Part shown: one piece after another, positions 55,493 to 64,000 of the stretch
Position numbering within the stretch: the first letter of the stretch is position 1
How the letters are laid out: each line of letters starts with the position of its first letter
Assembly (NCBI GenBank): GCA_016214695.1
Contig: JACRNY010000005.1
Coordinates: forward strand, 1-64,000
Direction of reading: 5' to 3'
Origin: Nitrosomonadales bacterium
Lineage (GTDB): Bacteria > Pseudomonadota > Gammaproteobacteria > Burkholderiales > Gallionellaceae
DNA length: 64,000 nt
Notes under the pieces: generated by a model
Told to the model about the DNA's origin: nothing
The model's database searches: none
Seen by the model: the letters and a program-made list of their open reading frames with translations, nothing else
Translations under genes and position numbers: made by a program

Positions 55493-56610
55493 GCCTGTTA
55501 CTCGATGCCCTTAAAAAGTCTGGCGACAGCCCGCAGAAGGGCACCGGGCTATCCGACCTGACACTGGAAGAACACACCCCGTCACCCCGCACCGCTTCGT
55601 CCGCGCCTGAAACACCTTCACCATCGCGCACCGCCGGAGAAACGTTGTTCGCAGCAAAAAAGAAAAAGGCCTCTTCTACCATGCGCTGGAAACTTGGATT
55701 GGTCCCCACCACCCTGATCATCTGCTCAGTCATCGGTGCCGGCTACGGTTATTACGTCTGGCTGGAACTGCAACCGCCGAGCCGCCCCGTGGTGGCGCAA
55801 CGCACCGCTCCGCCGCCCCCGGCGCCTGTTGCCGTTGCCACGTTGCCGCTCGTTCCGCTGGTGCCGCCGCCTGTGGAGGCCGTCGCCCCGCAACCGGTCG
55901 CAGTGCAACCGGAACAGCAGCCCGTGGTCACGGAACAAGCCGAGGATTTCGATACCCCGCGCAGCAAACCCAGAGCCGCCAAAGCGCGCAGCCGCGCTGC
56001 CGGCTCCAATGTCGCGATCCAGCGCAATCCGGAAGGCGATGGCATCAACTCCGCTTTGCTCGAAGCCTGGCAGGCCTATCAGCGCGGCGACTACGTGACT
56101 GCCTCCCAGGGATACCGCCAGGTGCTGGGCAAAGACCCGAACAATCGCGATGCCCTGCTCGGCATGGCGGCGACCGCACAGCAACAGGGCATGGATGAAG
56201 CGGCGCAACGCTATTATCGCCAGCTGCTGGTACTCGATCCTCGCGACCCGGTGGCGCATGCCGCCTTGTCGACTTACACACCGGGAGATGCGGCAGACAG
56301 CGAAAGCCGCCTCAAGCAGCTGCTGGCCGAGCAGCCCCGCTCCGGCGCACTGCATTTTGCCTTGGGCAACCTGTACGCGGAGCAATCGAGCTGGGGCGAC
56401 GCACAGCAGTATTATTTCAATGCCTATTCGCTGGAGCCCACCAACGCACAGTTCGCCTTCAATCTGGCGGTGAGCCTGGATCATCTCGGACAGCGCAAGC
56501 TCGCTGCCCAGCATTACCAGCAGGCTTTGCAGCTCGATGCTTCAAGCAATTCCGGCTTCGACCACGCACAAGCACAACAACGCTTGAATGAACTGACAAC
56601 CGCTCGCTGA
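55489..56610 (+). CDS. mshN: MshN-like TPR membrane protein
   Basis: A 373-residue bitopic protein: a short cytoplasmic N-terminus opening MSLLLDALKK, a membrane helix near residues 68-87 (VPTTLIICSVIGAGYGYYVW), a Pro/Val-rich linker and a C-terminal set of tetratricopeptide repeats (AWQAYQRGDYVTASQGYRQ, ALLGMAATAQQQGMDEAA, FALGNLYAEQSSWGDAQQYY). It corresponds to MshN in order and layout. Four-base overlap with mshL. Confidence 0.85.
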   Translation: MSLLLDALKKSGDSPQKGTGLSDLTLEEHTPSPRTASSAPETPSPSRTAGETLFAAKKKKASSTMRWKLGLVPTTLIICSVIGAGYGYYVWLELQPPSRPVVAQRTAPPPPAPVAVATLPLVPLVPPPVEAVAPQPVAVQPEQQPVVTEQAEDFDTPRSKPRAAKARSRAAGSNVAIQRNPEGDGINSALLEAWQAYQRGDYVTASQGYRQVLGKDPNNRDALLGMAATAQQQGMDEAAQRYYRQLLVLDPRDPVAHAALSTYTPGDAADSESRLKQLLAEQPRSGALHFALGNLYAEQSSWGDAQQYYFNAYSLEPTNAQFAFNLAVSLDHLGQRKLAAQHYQQALQLDASSNSGFDHAQAQQRLNELTTAR

Positions 56611-56617
56611 GGACACG

Positions 56618-58324
56618 ATGGCTGCACCGCAAGCACAGAGCCAGCAGCCCATCGGGCACTTGCTGATAGCCAAGGGAGTGATCAGCGAAGACCAGCTTCG
56701 CATCGCCACCCAGGAACAGAACAAGTCCCCGCAGCCCCTGGGACGCCTGCTGGTACGCCTCGGCTTCCTGTCCGAAGCGACCATCCGCGACGTGCTGTCC
56801 GAGAACCTCGGACAGGAGAGCGTCGACCTGTCCAACGTCATCGTCGACCCCGCCGCGATCGTGCTGGTCCCGAAAGAGATCGCCCGCCGCTACATCCTGC
56901 TGCCGCTGTCGGTCGATGCCGTCAACAAGAACCTGACCATCGCGATCGCCGATCCGGACAACATCATCGCGCTCGACCAGGTGCGTGCGTTGTTGCGCGA
57001 CGAGTACCGTCTGGTCACCCAGCTCGCCAGCGAATCGGACATCCTGCGCGCCATCGACCAGTACTACGGCTTCGAGCTCTCCATCGACGGCATCCTGCAC
57101 GAGATCGAGCCGGGCGAGATGGAGCACCAGAACCTCCAGCAGGGGGTGAACGAATTCAGCCAGCCGGTGGTGCGCCTGATCGACGCGCTGCTCACCGAGG
57201 CGGTGCAGCAAGGCGCATCGGACATCCACTTCGAACCGGAAAGCAGCTTCCTGCGTATCCGCTACCGCGTCGACGGCGTGCTGCGCCAGGTTCGCAGCCT
57301 GCACAAGAGTTTCTGGCCGGCCATGGTGGTGCGCATGAAGGTGATGAGCGGCATGAACATCGCCGAGACGCGCGCGCCGCAGGACGGCCGCATCTCGCTG
57401 CGCCTGTCCGGCCGCCCCATCGACTTCCGCGTCGCTTCGCACCCGACCTCGTACGGCGAGAACCTGGTGCTGCGTATCCTGGACCGCCAGAAAGGCATCG
57501 TGCCGATCAACCAGATCGGCCTCGACGACGCGGCGCTCAACACGCTCAAGACCATCATCGCCAAGCCGGAAGGCATCGTGCTGGTGACTGGTCCGACCGG
57601 CTCCGGCAAAACGACCACGCTGTATTCGGTGCTGAACCACGTCAACACCGAGTCGGTCAACATCATGACCCTGGAAGACCCGGTGGAATACCCCATCCCG
57701 CTGATCCGCCAGAGCTCGGTGAACGAGGCGGCGAAACTGGACTTCGCCAGCGGTATCCGCTCCCTGATGCGCCAGGACCCGGACATCATCCTGGTCGGCG
57801 AGATCCGCGACCATCCGACCGCCGAGATGGCGTTCCGCGCCGCCATGACCGGCCACCAGGTGTATTCGACGTTGCACACCAACTCGGCCATCGGCGCGAT
57901 CCCGCGCTTGCTCGACATCGGCATCCTGCCCGACATCATGGCCGGCAACATCATCGGCATCGTCGCCCAGCGACTGGTGCGGGTACTGTGCCGCCATTGC
58001 AAATACCCGTACCACCCCGATCATTCCGAATGCAAGATGCTCGGCGTGCGCCATGACGAGAACATCACCATCTATCGCGCCGCCGGCTGCGATGCCTGTC
58101 ATCACCAGGGCTACACCGGACGCCAGGCGATCATGGAGATCCTCAAGATGGACAGCGACATGGATGACCTGATCGCGCGTCGCGCCAGCATCCGCGACCT
58201 CAAGAACAGCGCGCTGGAACACGGCTTCCGCCCGCTGGCACAAGACGGCATCCGCCGCATCCTGCAGGGCGTCACCTCCATCGCCGAGGTCTCGCGCGTG
58301 GTCGACCTGAGCGACCGGATGTAA
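56618..58324 (+). CDS. mshE: MshE pilus extension ATPase
   Basis: A 568-residue GspE/PilB ATPase. The N-terminal MshEN-type domain (GHLLIAKGVISEDQLRIA, LGRLLVRLGFLSEATI) belongs to the group known to bind cyclic di-GMP. The ATPase has GPTGSGKTTTLY, the Asp box LEDPVEYPI and LVGEIRD, plus the zinc CxxC pairs CRHCKYPY and CDACHHQG. It powers pilin polymerisation; c-di-GMP control is inferred from the domain. Confidence 0.95.
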   Translation: MAAPQAQSQQPIGHLLIAKGVISEDQLRIATQEQNKSPQPLGRLLVRLGFLSEATIRDVLSENLGQESVDLSNVIVDPAAIVLVPKEIARRYILLPLSVDAVNKNLTIAIADPDNIIALDQVRALLRDEYRLVTQLASESDILRAIDQYYGFELSIDGILHEIEPGEMEHQNLQQGVNEFSQPVVRLIDALLTEAVQQGASDIHFEPESSFLRIRYRVDGVLRQVRSLHKSFWPAMVVRMKVMSGMNIAETRAPQDGRISLRLSGRPIDFRVASHPTSYGENLVLRILDRQKGIVPINQIGLDDAALNTLKTIIAKPEGIVLVTGPTGSGKTTTLYSVLNHVNTESVNIMTLEDPVEYPIPLIRQSSVNEAAKLDFASGIRSLMRQDPDIILVGEIRDHPTAEMAFRAAMTGHQVYSTLHTNSAIGAIPRLLDIGILPDIMAGNIIGIVAQRLVRVLCRHCKYPYHPDHSECKMLGVRHDENITIYRAAGCDACHHQGYTGRQAIMEILKMDSDMDDLIARRASIRDLKNSALEHGFRPLAQDGIRRILQGVTSIAEVSRVVDLSDRM

Positions 58325-58334
58325 GCAGGCTGCC

Positions 58335-59537
58335 ATGGCACTCTATTCTTACAAGGCCATCGATAGCGCCGGCAAGACCGCCAAAGGCCTGCAGGACGCC
58401 GGCAATCTGATCGACCTCGAGATGCGCCTGAAGCGCGGGGGGCTCGACCTCATCAGCGCCAAGGAAGAAGAGAACGCGATCGCCTTCGGCAGCAGCAAGA
58501 TCAAGCGCACCGACCTCATCACCTTCTTCTTCAACCTCGAACAACTCGTCCGTGCCGGCGTACCGCTGCTGGAGTGTCTGGGCGACCTGCGCGACAGCAT
58601 GGAAGAAGCCTCCTTCCGCGAAATCATCGCCAGCTTGGTCGAATCCATCGAGAGCGGCAAGAAACTCTCGCAGGCCATGGCCGAACACCCCAACGCCTTC
58701 GACAAGATCACCGTCAGCCTCACCCGCGCCGGCGAGGACAGCGGACGCCTGGTCGAAGTGTTCGCCCACCTCACCGAGTCGCTCAAGTGGCAGGACGAGA
58801 TGGCCTCGCAGACCAAGAGCATGATGATCTATCCGCTCTTCGTCGGCACCGTGGTATTGGCCATCACCTTCTTCCTGATGATCTATCTGGTGCCGCAACT
58901 GGTCGGCTTCATCAAGGGCATGGGTCAGGAGATACCGATCCAGACGCGCATCCTGCTGGCGACATCGTCCTTCTTCGTCAATTACTGGTATGTCCTGTTG
59001 CTGACCCCGCCGGTGCTGTTCGGCGTCTACAAGGTCGCGCTGATCAGCAAGCCGGAGCTGCAATACCACGTGGACAACCTCAAGCTGCATATCTGGCCCA
59101 CCGGCCCCATCCTGCGCAAGATCATCCTGGCGCGTTTCGCAAACACCTTCGCCATGATGTACAGCTCGGGCATCACCATCCTCGACTGCATCGCCAACTC
59201 GCGCGATCTGGTGAATAATCAGGTTCTCGCGAAAAGTTTGCAGAACGTGATGCACGATATCGAAGCGGGCAAGAACCTCACGCAAAGCTTCCAGCAGGCG
59301 GCCATCTTCCCGCCGCTGGTTGTGCGCATGCTGAAAGTGGGCGAAGCCACCGGCCAGCTCGATCAGGCCCTGCTCAACGTCAGCTATTTCTATGACCGCG
59401 ATGTGAAAGAATCGATCAAACGAGTGCAGGCGCTGATCGAACCGACCATGACCATCGTGCTTGGCGCGCTGCTGGGCTGGGTGATGCTGTCGGTTCTGTC
59501 GCCGATCTACGACCTCATCAGCAAGGTGAAAATCTAA
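58335..59537 (+). CDS. mshG: MshG inner-membrane platform protein
   Basis: A 400-residue GspF/PilC family protein with two GspF domains (LEQLVRAGVPLLECLGDL and FANTFAMMYSSGITILDCI) and three membrane helices around residues 165-190, 210-230 and 370-392. It connects the ATPase to the pilus assembly platform. Ten nucleotides after mshE. Confidence 0.95.
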   Translation: MALYSYKAIDSAGKTAKGLQDAGNLIDLEMRLKRGGLDLISAKEEENAIAFGSSKIKRTDLITFFFNLEQLVRAGVPLLECLGDLRDSMEEASFREIIASLVESIESGKKLSQAMAEHPNAFDKITVSLTRAGEDSGRLVEVFAHLTESLKWQDEMASQTKSMMIYPLFVGTVVLAITFFLMIYLVPQLVGFIKGMGQEIPIQTRILLATSSFFVNYWYVLLLTPPVLFGVYKVALISKPELQYHVDNLKLHIWPTGPILRKIILARFANTFAMMYSSGITILDCIANSRDLVNNQVLAKSLQNVMHDIEAGKNLTQSFQQAAIFPPLVVRMLKVGEATGQLDQALLNVSYFYDRDVKESIKRVQALIEPTMTIVLGALLGWVMLSVLSPIYDLISKVKI

Positions 59538-61018
59538 TGGCCCGCACCCTGTTATTCCTCAGCGCAGACTCCTTCCACGCCTCCATCTGGAACGGCGGCA
59601 AGCTGGGTGCGCCGCAATATTTCTCCAACGATTCCGATGGCCGCGAACAGTTCTCCGTTTTCCTGAAAAGGCATCGCAACCAGGCCTACCTGCTGGTTGA
59701 CGTCATCGAAGAGGACTTCCGCCTCGAGACCGTACCGCACCTGATCGGACCGGCCCGCAGGGATCTGCTGGAGAGAAAATTCGAGCAGTTCTACCGCGGA
59801 TCGCCGTTCCGCCAGGCCACCCTGCTGCACCGCCAGGAAGAAGGCCGCCGCGACGACGAGATGCTGTTCTCGGCGCTCACCAACCCGCAGCGCATCTCGC
59901 CCTGGCTGGATGCCCTGCTGGCGAACCAGATCCCGCTGGTCGGCATCTACTCGCTGCCCAACATCAGCACACCGCTGATCAAGAGCATCGATTCCGACCA
60001 TGTTCTGCTGCTGACCTGGGAAAAAGACGCCGGCCTGCGCCAGACCTACTTCAACAACAAGCGTCTGCATTTCTCGCGCCTGATCCCGATCAACGGCGAC
60101 AGCGACGCATTCAGCCAATCGGTCGCCACCGAGACACCGCGCACCCAGCAGTACCTGAAGAGCCTGAGCCTGCCCCCGCCGGGCGAAGTGCTGGACGTGT
60201 ACATCATCTGCCATGCGAACGACCGCGCCGGACTGCAGGCGCATCTCGAAGTCAACAGCGACCTGCGCTACACCTACCTGGACATCGAGGAGCTGGCCAG
60301 GCGCATCAAGTCCAAAAACGAGTACGCCAGCTCGGATGCCACACCGCTGCTGCTGCACCTGCTCGCCGCCACCCCGCCAAAGAGCCATTACGCGAATTCT
60401 GAGCACACGCACTTCCATACGATGTGCCAGCTGCGCCGCATCCTGTTCGGCATCGCAGCAACGATCGCCCTCGTCAGCGGACTGTGGGCAGGCCTCGCCA
60501 TCATGCAAGGTCGCGATTCCGTCGCGGAAACCGAACCGATCCGCATGCAGACCGAACGCGTCCAGCAGCAGACCCAGCAGATCCAGCGCAGCTTCGCCAA
60601 CACCACGGTTCCCGCAGCTGACATGAAGACGGCCGTGCTGCTTGCGCGCAAACTGAGCCAATACACCCCGCCGCCGGAAGACCTCCTGCGCGGGTTGTCG
60701 CACGTGCTGGACAAGTACAGCCAGATCGAGGTGGACAAGCTCGGCTGGCAACCCAGCGCAGCGGATGCCGCCCCCTCTGCCTATCCGGCGCATGTCATCA
60801 CCTTCGAAGGCAGCCTCGCGGACTTTGGCACCGACGTCCGCAGGGCGCTCGACTACCTTGACCGCTTCCAGCAAGCGCTCGTGCTGCAGGGGTATACTGT
60901 CAAGGCGGAAAAGCTGCCGTTCGATGTCAGTTCGCAGGGCAGCATCAGCGACGACATCAAGAGCAAGGGCCGTTCCGCACAGTTCACGCTAAAGATCATC
61001 TGGAGACAGAAAGAATGA
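59537..61018 (+). CDS. MshI/GspL-like assembly protein
   Basis: A 493-residue protein starting within the mshG stop. The first 280 residues look like a degenerate actin-fold (PilM/GspL-like) cytoplasmic domain; one membrane helix lies near residues 304-325 (FGIAATIALVSGLWAGLAIM), and a PilN-like periplasmic coiled/ferredoxin part follows. This PilM+PilN arrangement fits MshI by order and topology. Sequence similarity to named MshI is not evident to me, so the name is inferred. Confidence 0.65.
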   Translation: MARTLLFLSADSFHASIWNGGKLGAPQYFSNDSDGREQFSVFLKRHRNQAYLLVDVIEEDFRLETVPHLIGPARRDLLERKFEQFYRGSPFRQATLLHRQEEGRRDDEMLFSALTNPQRISPWLDALLANQIPLVGIYSLPNISTPLIKSIDSDHVLLLTWEKDAGLRQTYFNNKRLHFSRLIPINGDSDAFSQSVATETPRTQQYLKSLSLPPPGEVLDVYIICHANDRAGLQAHLEVNSDLRYTYLDIEELARRIKSKNEYASSDATPLLLHLLAATPPKSHYANSEHTHFHTMCQLRRILFGIAATIALVSGLWAGLAIMQGRDSVAETEPIRMQTERVQQQTQQIQRSFANTTVPAADMKTAVLLARKLSQYTPPPEDLLRGLSHVLDKYSQIEVDKLGWQPSAADAAPSAYPAHVITFEGSLADFGTDVRRALDYLDRFQQALVLQGYTVKAEKLPFDVSSQGSISDDIKSKGRSAQFTLKIIWRQKE

Positions 61019-61611
61019 GCTTCTCCAAAAACGACCTGCCTTTCCTCAAATGGAGCCTGGGCGCCCTGGCGCTCAGCATCGCGCTGGCCGGCGGCATGAT
61101 CACCTACAGCGACAGCTATCGGGAGCAATCGCAGAAAGCCCGTCTGGAAGCGCAGCAGCAATTGACCAACGCGCGTACCCAGCTCATCGCAGCGCAAGGC
61201 GACCTGGAGAACATGTCGGCGTACTCGCTCGAATATGTGGCGCTGCAGGACCAGAAGGTCATCGGCAGTGAACAGCGCCTGGACTGGATAGAAGGCATGG
61301 AAAGATTGCGCCAGCAAAGCCTCGTGCTCGACTTCAAGTACACCATCGCCCCGCAGCAGGCATATGCCCCCAATCCTCCGCTGGATGCAGGCAACTTCGC
61401 ACTCAACCGCAGCAACATGTCGTTGCAGATCGACCTGTTGCATGAAGAGCAGTTGCTGAAGTTCGTCTCTGCCTTGCGCGCCCAGCTGAAAGGCTGGTTC
61501 ATGCTCGACGGGTGCAATCTCAGCCGCGCGATCCCAGGCAGCGAGGCTTCTCCACTCAAGGCTGAATGTACGGGCGGCTTGTTCACCATGAAGAACAGGA
61601 ACATCCCATGA
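61015..61611 (+). CDS. MshJ/PilO-like assembly protein
   Basis: A 198-residue bitopic protein: membrane helix near residues 13-30 (SLGALALSIALAGGMITY), then a coiled coil rich in Gln/Glu/Leu (EAQQQLTNARTQLIAAQGDL), then a PilO-like periplasmic domain. It overlaps both neighbours by four bases. By order and shape it is the PilO/MshJ component pairing with the upstream protein. Confidence 0.65.
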   Translation: MSFSKNDLPFLKWSLGALALSIALAGGMITYSDSYREQSQKARLEAQQQLTNARTQLIAAQGDLENMSAYSLEYVALQDQKVIGSEQRLDWIEGMERLRQQSLVLDFKYTIAPQQAYAPNPPLDAGNFALNRSNMSLQIDLLHEEQLLKFVSALRAQLKGWFMLDGCNLSRAIPGSEASPLKAECTGGLFTMKNRNIP

Positions 61612-61974
61612 ACAAGCACCTGATAGCACTGACCATACTGGCTCTGCTCCCCACCGCGCACGCGGGCGAGTTGGGACGCCTGTTCAACACCCCGCAACAG
61701 CGCCAGCAACTGGAATACCAGGAAGCGAGCGACTACAAGGAAGACGCGGGGGGGCAACACTATCCGCAACCACATCATCGTCAACGGCGTCGTGCAGAAA
61801 CAGGGCGGCAACCGCATCATCTGGGTCAATGGCAATCCCCAGGCTGCGGGACGTGGCAACGACAACACGCCAGCTGCCGTCGCCGTCACCGTGCCAGGCA
61901 AGGACCGGCCGGTACATACCAAGGTCGGGCAGAAAATCCTGCTTGAGCAACCTCCGGCTCAGCCCACAGAGTAA
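61608..61974 (+). pseudogene. MshK-like gene interrupted by a frameshift in a G7 run
   Basis: The gene starts at ATG 61608 (overlap with mshJ-like stop) with a signal peptide MNKHLIALTILALLPTAHAG. After YKEDAGG the frame runs into low-complexity nonsense. Removing one base from the seven consecutive G at 61748-61754 restores a continuous 121-residue frame that continues NTIRNHIIVNGVVQKQGG and RIIWVNG, then ends at the TAA at 61972-61974. The restored C-terminal half looks like a small MshK/PilP-type periplasmic protein. It may be a real pseudogene, a slippage switch or a sequencing error. Confidence 0.75.
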
Positions 61975-61985
61975 GCGAGCAAATC

Positions 61986-63569
61986 ATGCACTCCCGCGGA
62001 TCGAACCGACACAAGCAACAGGGTGGCGCTTTCATCGTGATGCTGGTCATCATGGTCCTCGGCTTCGCCGCCGTAATGGTCGGCTCGCTCACGGGAGTGG
62101 GCCAGATGGCCGCCAATAACATGAAGTCTGGTGAAACGCTGCAGCAGGCCAAGGACGCACTGATCGCCTATGCGGTGAGCGACGAAAATCGCCCGGGCGA
62201 GTTGCCCTGCCCGGATGTGGACAACGATGGCTCGTTGACGCTTAACGTCGATTACACAGGCGGTGCTGGCAATCCCTGCACAAGCCTTGTAGGCAGACTG
62301 CCCTGGAAGGCCCTGGGTATCCCCGACCTGCGCGACCCCTCCGGGGAACGTCTCTGGTATGCCGTTTCCGACCCGTTCCATGCCGGCGCTTCGGCGACGC
62401 TGAACAGCGAAACCACAGGCACCATCACCCTCACCGGCACCGCCAGCAACCTGATTGCCATCGTGTTCGCTCCAGGGCGCCCCTTGTCCGGCCAGAGCCG
62501 CATCACCGCGAACGAAAACAACTACAGCCATTACCTTGAGAGTGTCGACACACCGGCCACCATCTTTCACCAGTCGACACCGAACGACCACGAGGGCGGT
62601 GCATACACCTATAACGACCACCTGGTATACATCACCCACAACAATCTGCTGCCGCTCGTTGAGAAGCGCATCGCGCGTGAAACGAAAAAATGCCTGGACA
62701 CCTATGCGGCAAGTTCCTTCAACAAGTACCCCTGGCCGGCCCTCGTCTCCACCGGTGCTTACGTCGCCACCTCCGGCACACTGTTCGGCAGGGTCCCGAC
62801 CATACCGACGCTGAACTCCACCTATACACCGACCGACCCTTGGATCATCGACATGCTCGATTATCTGGTCGACTTGCAGACCGCCCTGGATGCCTTCGCT
62901 GCGAATAACAACGCGACCACGCGGAGCAACCTTGATAACGTCGGGAACAATCTCAACAACGTCGCAGACGATATCGTCGACGCCACCTCGCCGGCATACC
63001 CGGCAAATGTGGTGGCAGTCGCGACACCCGCCAAATCCGCCGGCAGCCGCGCAGAACACCTGGCAAATGGCGACGTCCACTGGGACGGCACGCCTTACAC
63101 CGTCGCCGATGTTCAATACCGCATCGACCAGGCCAATGCCGCACTAAGTTCGCTCTCCACCACGCCAGAGGACCCGCAATTGCAACCCACGTGGCCGAGT
63201 GGATGCTTCACCGCCTCGTATTGGAGCTCATGGAAGAGCCAGGTCTTCTATCAGGTCGCCAGCGGCTACAAGCCCGGCACGGTGTCTCCTGCATGCGGCG
63301 GTTCCTGCCTCAGCGTCTCCACCAACGGTGTTGCCAATACCGGCTCGGGCAGCTATCGGGCCGTGGTAGTCGTCGCGGGGAAGAAAGTCGGCACCCAGAC
63401 CCGGGCGGCCCAGACTGTCGACCAGTACCTTGAGGGCGGCAACCAGAACAACCGCGACGTCGCGCCGTTCAGCAACCTGTCGTTCGTAACTTATCGTTCG
63501 TCCGATACCGGCTTCTCAACCTTGAATGACCAGACAGCATGTCTGGATGGGAACATCAATTGCAATTAA
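61986..63569 (+). CDS. Large PilX-like minor pilin / pilin-like protein
   Basis: A 527-residue protein with a short basic leader, RHKQQGG then one hydrophobic helix (AFIVMLVIMVLGFAAVMVG, residues about 15-33), like PilX/GspK-type pilins; the Glu at position five of the mature pilin is absent. The large ectodomain has a module GELPCPDVDNDGS, GRLPWKALGIPDLRD and RLWYAVSDPF that recurs in the next gene, and several Cys pairs (SPACGGSCLS). A tip or adhesive minor pilin is inferred. Confidence 0.7.
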   Translation: MHSRGSNRHKQQGGAFIVMLVIMVLGFAAVMVGSLTGVGQMAANNMKSGETLQQAKDALIAYAVSDENRPGELPCPDVDNDGSLTLNVDYTGGAGNPCTSLVGRLPWKALGIPDLRDPSGERLWYAVSDPFHAGASATLNSETTGTITLTGTASNLIAIVFAPGRPLSGQSRITANENNYSHYLESVDTPATIFHQSTPNDHEGGAYTYNDHLVYITHNNLLPLVEKRIARETKKCLDTYAASSFNKYPWPALVSTGAYVATSGTLFGRVPTIPTLNSTYTPTDPWIIDMLDYLVDLQTALDAFAANNNATTRSNLDNVGNNLNNVADDIVDATSPAYPANVVAVATPAKSAGSRAEHLANGDVHWDGTPYTVADVQYRIDQANAALSSLSTTPEDPQLQPTWPSGCFTASYWSSWKSQVFYQVASGYKPGTVSPACGGSCLSVSTNGVANTGSGSYRAVVVVAGKKVGTQTRAAQTVDQYLEGGNQNNRDVAPFSNLSFVTYRSSDTGFSTLNDQTACLDGNINCN

Positions 63570-64000
63570 GACCTCCGAACCGCCACAACGGCTTCAGCCT
63601 GGTTGAGATGGCCGTCGTGCTGGCCATCGTCTCTCTGCTGATGGCAGGACTGCTCCCGATGCTGTCCAGTCAGCAGGAACGGGCGCAACGCAATGAGACA
63701 CGCCAGCAACTTGAAGACATTCGACAGGCACTGATCGGCTTCGCCGTCATCAACGGCCGCCTGCCCTGCCCGACCGACCCGACCATCACCGACCCAGCCG
63801 ACGCCAGCTATGGGGTCGAGAATCCGCTCGGGTGCAGCACGGCTCCGACCCAAGAGGGCTATCTGCCGTGGAAAACGCTGGGAGTGAACGAGGTCGATGC
63901 CTGGGGAACCAAGCGTAGTGCCGCTGCGAACCCGTGGAACGGCTACTGGCGTTACCGGGTTGATAGAAATTTTGCCAGCGCGGCAATTACCATGACAACC
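63539..64000 (+). CDS. Type IV pseudopilin, partial at the window edge
   Basis: The first 154 codons of a pilin-like protein. A 18-residue leader ends in HNG, followed by the processing site G/FSLVEMAVVLAIVSLLMAG, with the conserved mature F1 and E5. The ectodomain module GRLPCPTDPT, GYLPWKTLG and WGTKRSA-NPWNGYWRYRV repeats that of the preceding protein. The ATG at 63539 overlaps the preceding gene by 31 bases. The C-terminus lies beyond the window. Confidence 0.85.
   Translation, partial: MSGWEHQLQLRPPNRHNGFSLVEMAVVLAIVSLLMAGLLPMLSSQQERAQRNETRQQLEDIRQALIGFAVINGRLPCPTDPTITDPADASYGVENPLGCSTAPTQEGYLPWKTLGVNEVDAWGTKRSAAANPWNGYWRYRVDRNFASAAITMTT

Noticed and set aside
56459-58336. 625-codon minus-strand ORF
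   Set aside because: Antisense to mshE, which is unambiguous; the translation is rich in Asp/His/Val/Gln with no domain.

Overview
The window is a gene-dense piece of a moderately GC-rich betaproteobacterial chromosome. The gene orders (tRNA-Tyr/Gly/Thr-tuf, argB-nucleotidase-slmA, mlaFEDCB-murA-hisG-hisD, regB-regA) and the protein sequences fit the Nitrosomonadales; a Gallionella/Sideroxydans-like organism is my best guess, but that placement is inference. I see no rRNA, CRISPR array, prophage or complete insertion sequence. Almost all sequence is coding, with many 1-8 nt ATGA-type overlaps. The long ORFs antisense to real genes are codon-bias shadows and are left out.

Layout. 1-520: the start of tuf behind three tRNA genes with a stringent-type promoter. 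750-8,380: housekeeping and envelope genes (radC, bacteriohemerythrin, coaBC-dut, a YajG/PEGA lipoprotein, CBS protein, rppH, proS, lytic transglycosylase). 8,380-16,600: a TlpA-type thioredoxin, YqhA and YihY membrane proteins, a HugZ-like protein, leuA, an outer-membrane barrel protein and argB-nucleotidase-slmA. 16,650-22,290: hsp20, then a copper-acquisition operon (OprC-type TonB receptor plus two PCuAC proteins, one with all copper ligands replaced), divergent from a RegB/RegA redox two-component system whose sensor has a Met/His-rich periplasmic loop. A RegA/RegR-like box lies between them. 22,380-27,170: HDOD and CZB proteins, then a dacC-dat-ybeD-lipB operon in which the D,D-carboxypeptidase has lost two catalytic residues and lipB is followed by a protein with a CxxCxxC tail instead of lipA.

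27,190-34,120: addA and addB, both carrying in-frame palindromic repeats, then fdxA and a HigBA/RelE-type toxin-antitoxin pair. 34,170-40,790: a glutamine amidotransferase, htpG (sigma32-like promoter), folE2 and the isoprenoid operon xseB-ispA-dxs. 40,940-43,650: an operon of Rieske oxygenase, EamA transporter, SpoIIAA-like STAS protein and lipoprotein. 43,690-50,560: rpmB-rpmG, then mlaFEDCB-murA-hisG-hisD, coupling outer-membrane lipid transport, peptidoglycan precursor synthesis and histidine synthesis.

50,700-64,000: an MSHA-type type IV pilus locus opened by an NtrC-type response regulator, followed by MshM (fused to a SPOR domain), the MshL secretin, MshN, the MshE ATPase, MshG, MshI and MshJ. 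An MshK-like gene is broken by a frameshift in a run of seven G. Two pilin-like proteins close the window; they share an extracellular module and the last is cut by the window edge.

The points most worth a second look are the dead PBP5-like protein, the copper/RegBA locus with its ligand-less PCuAC paralogue, the CxxCxxC-tail protein beside lipB, the in-frame repeats in addAB, and the pilus locus with its SPOR fusion, G7 frameshift and paired pilin modules.
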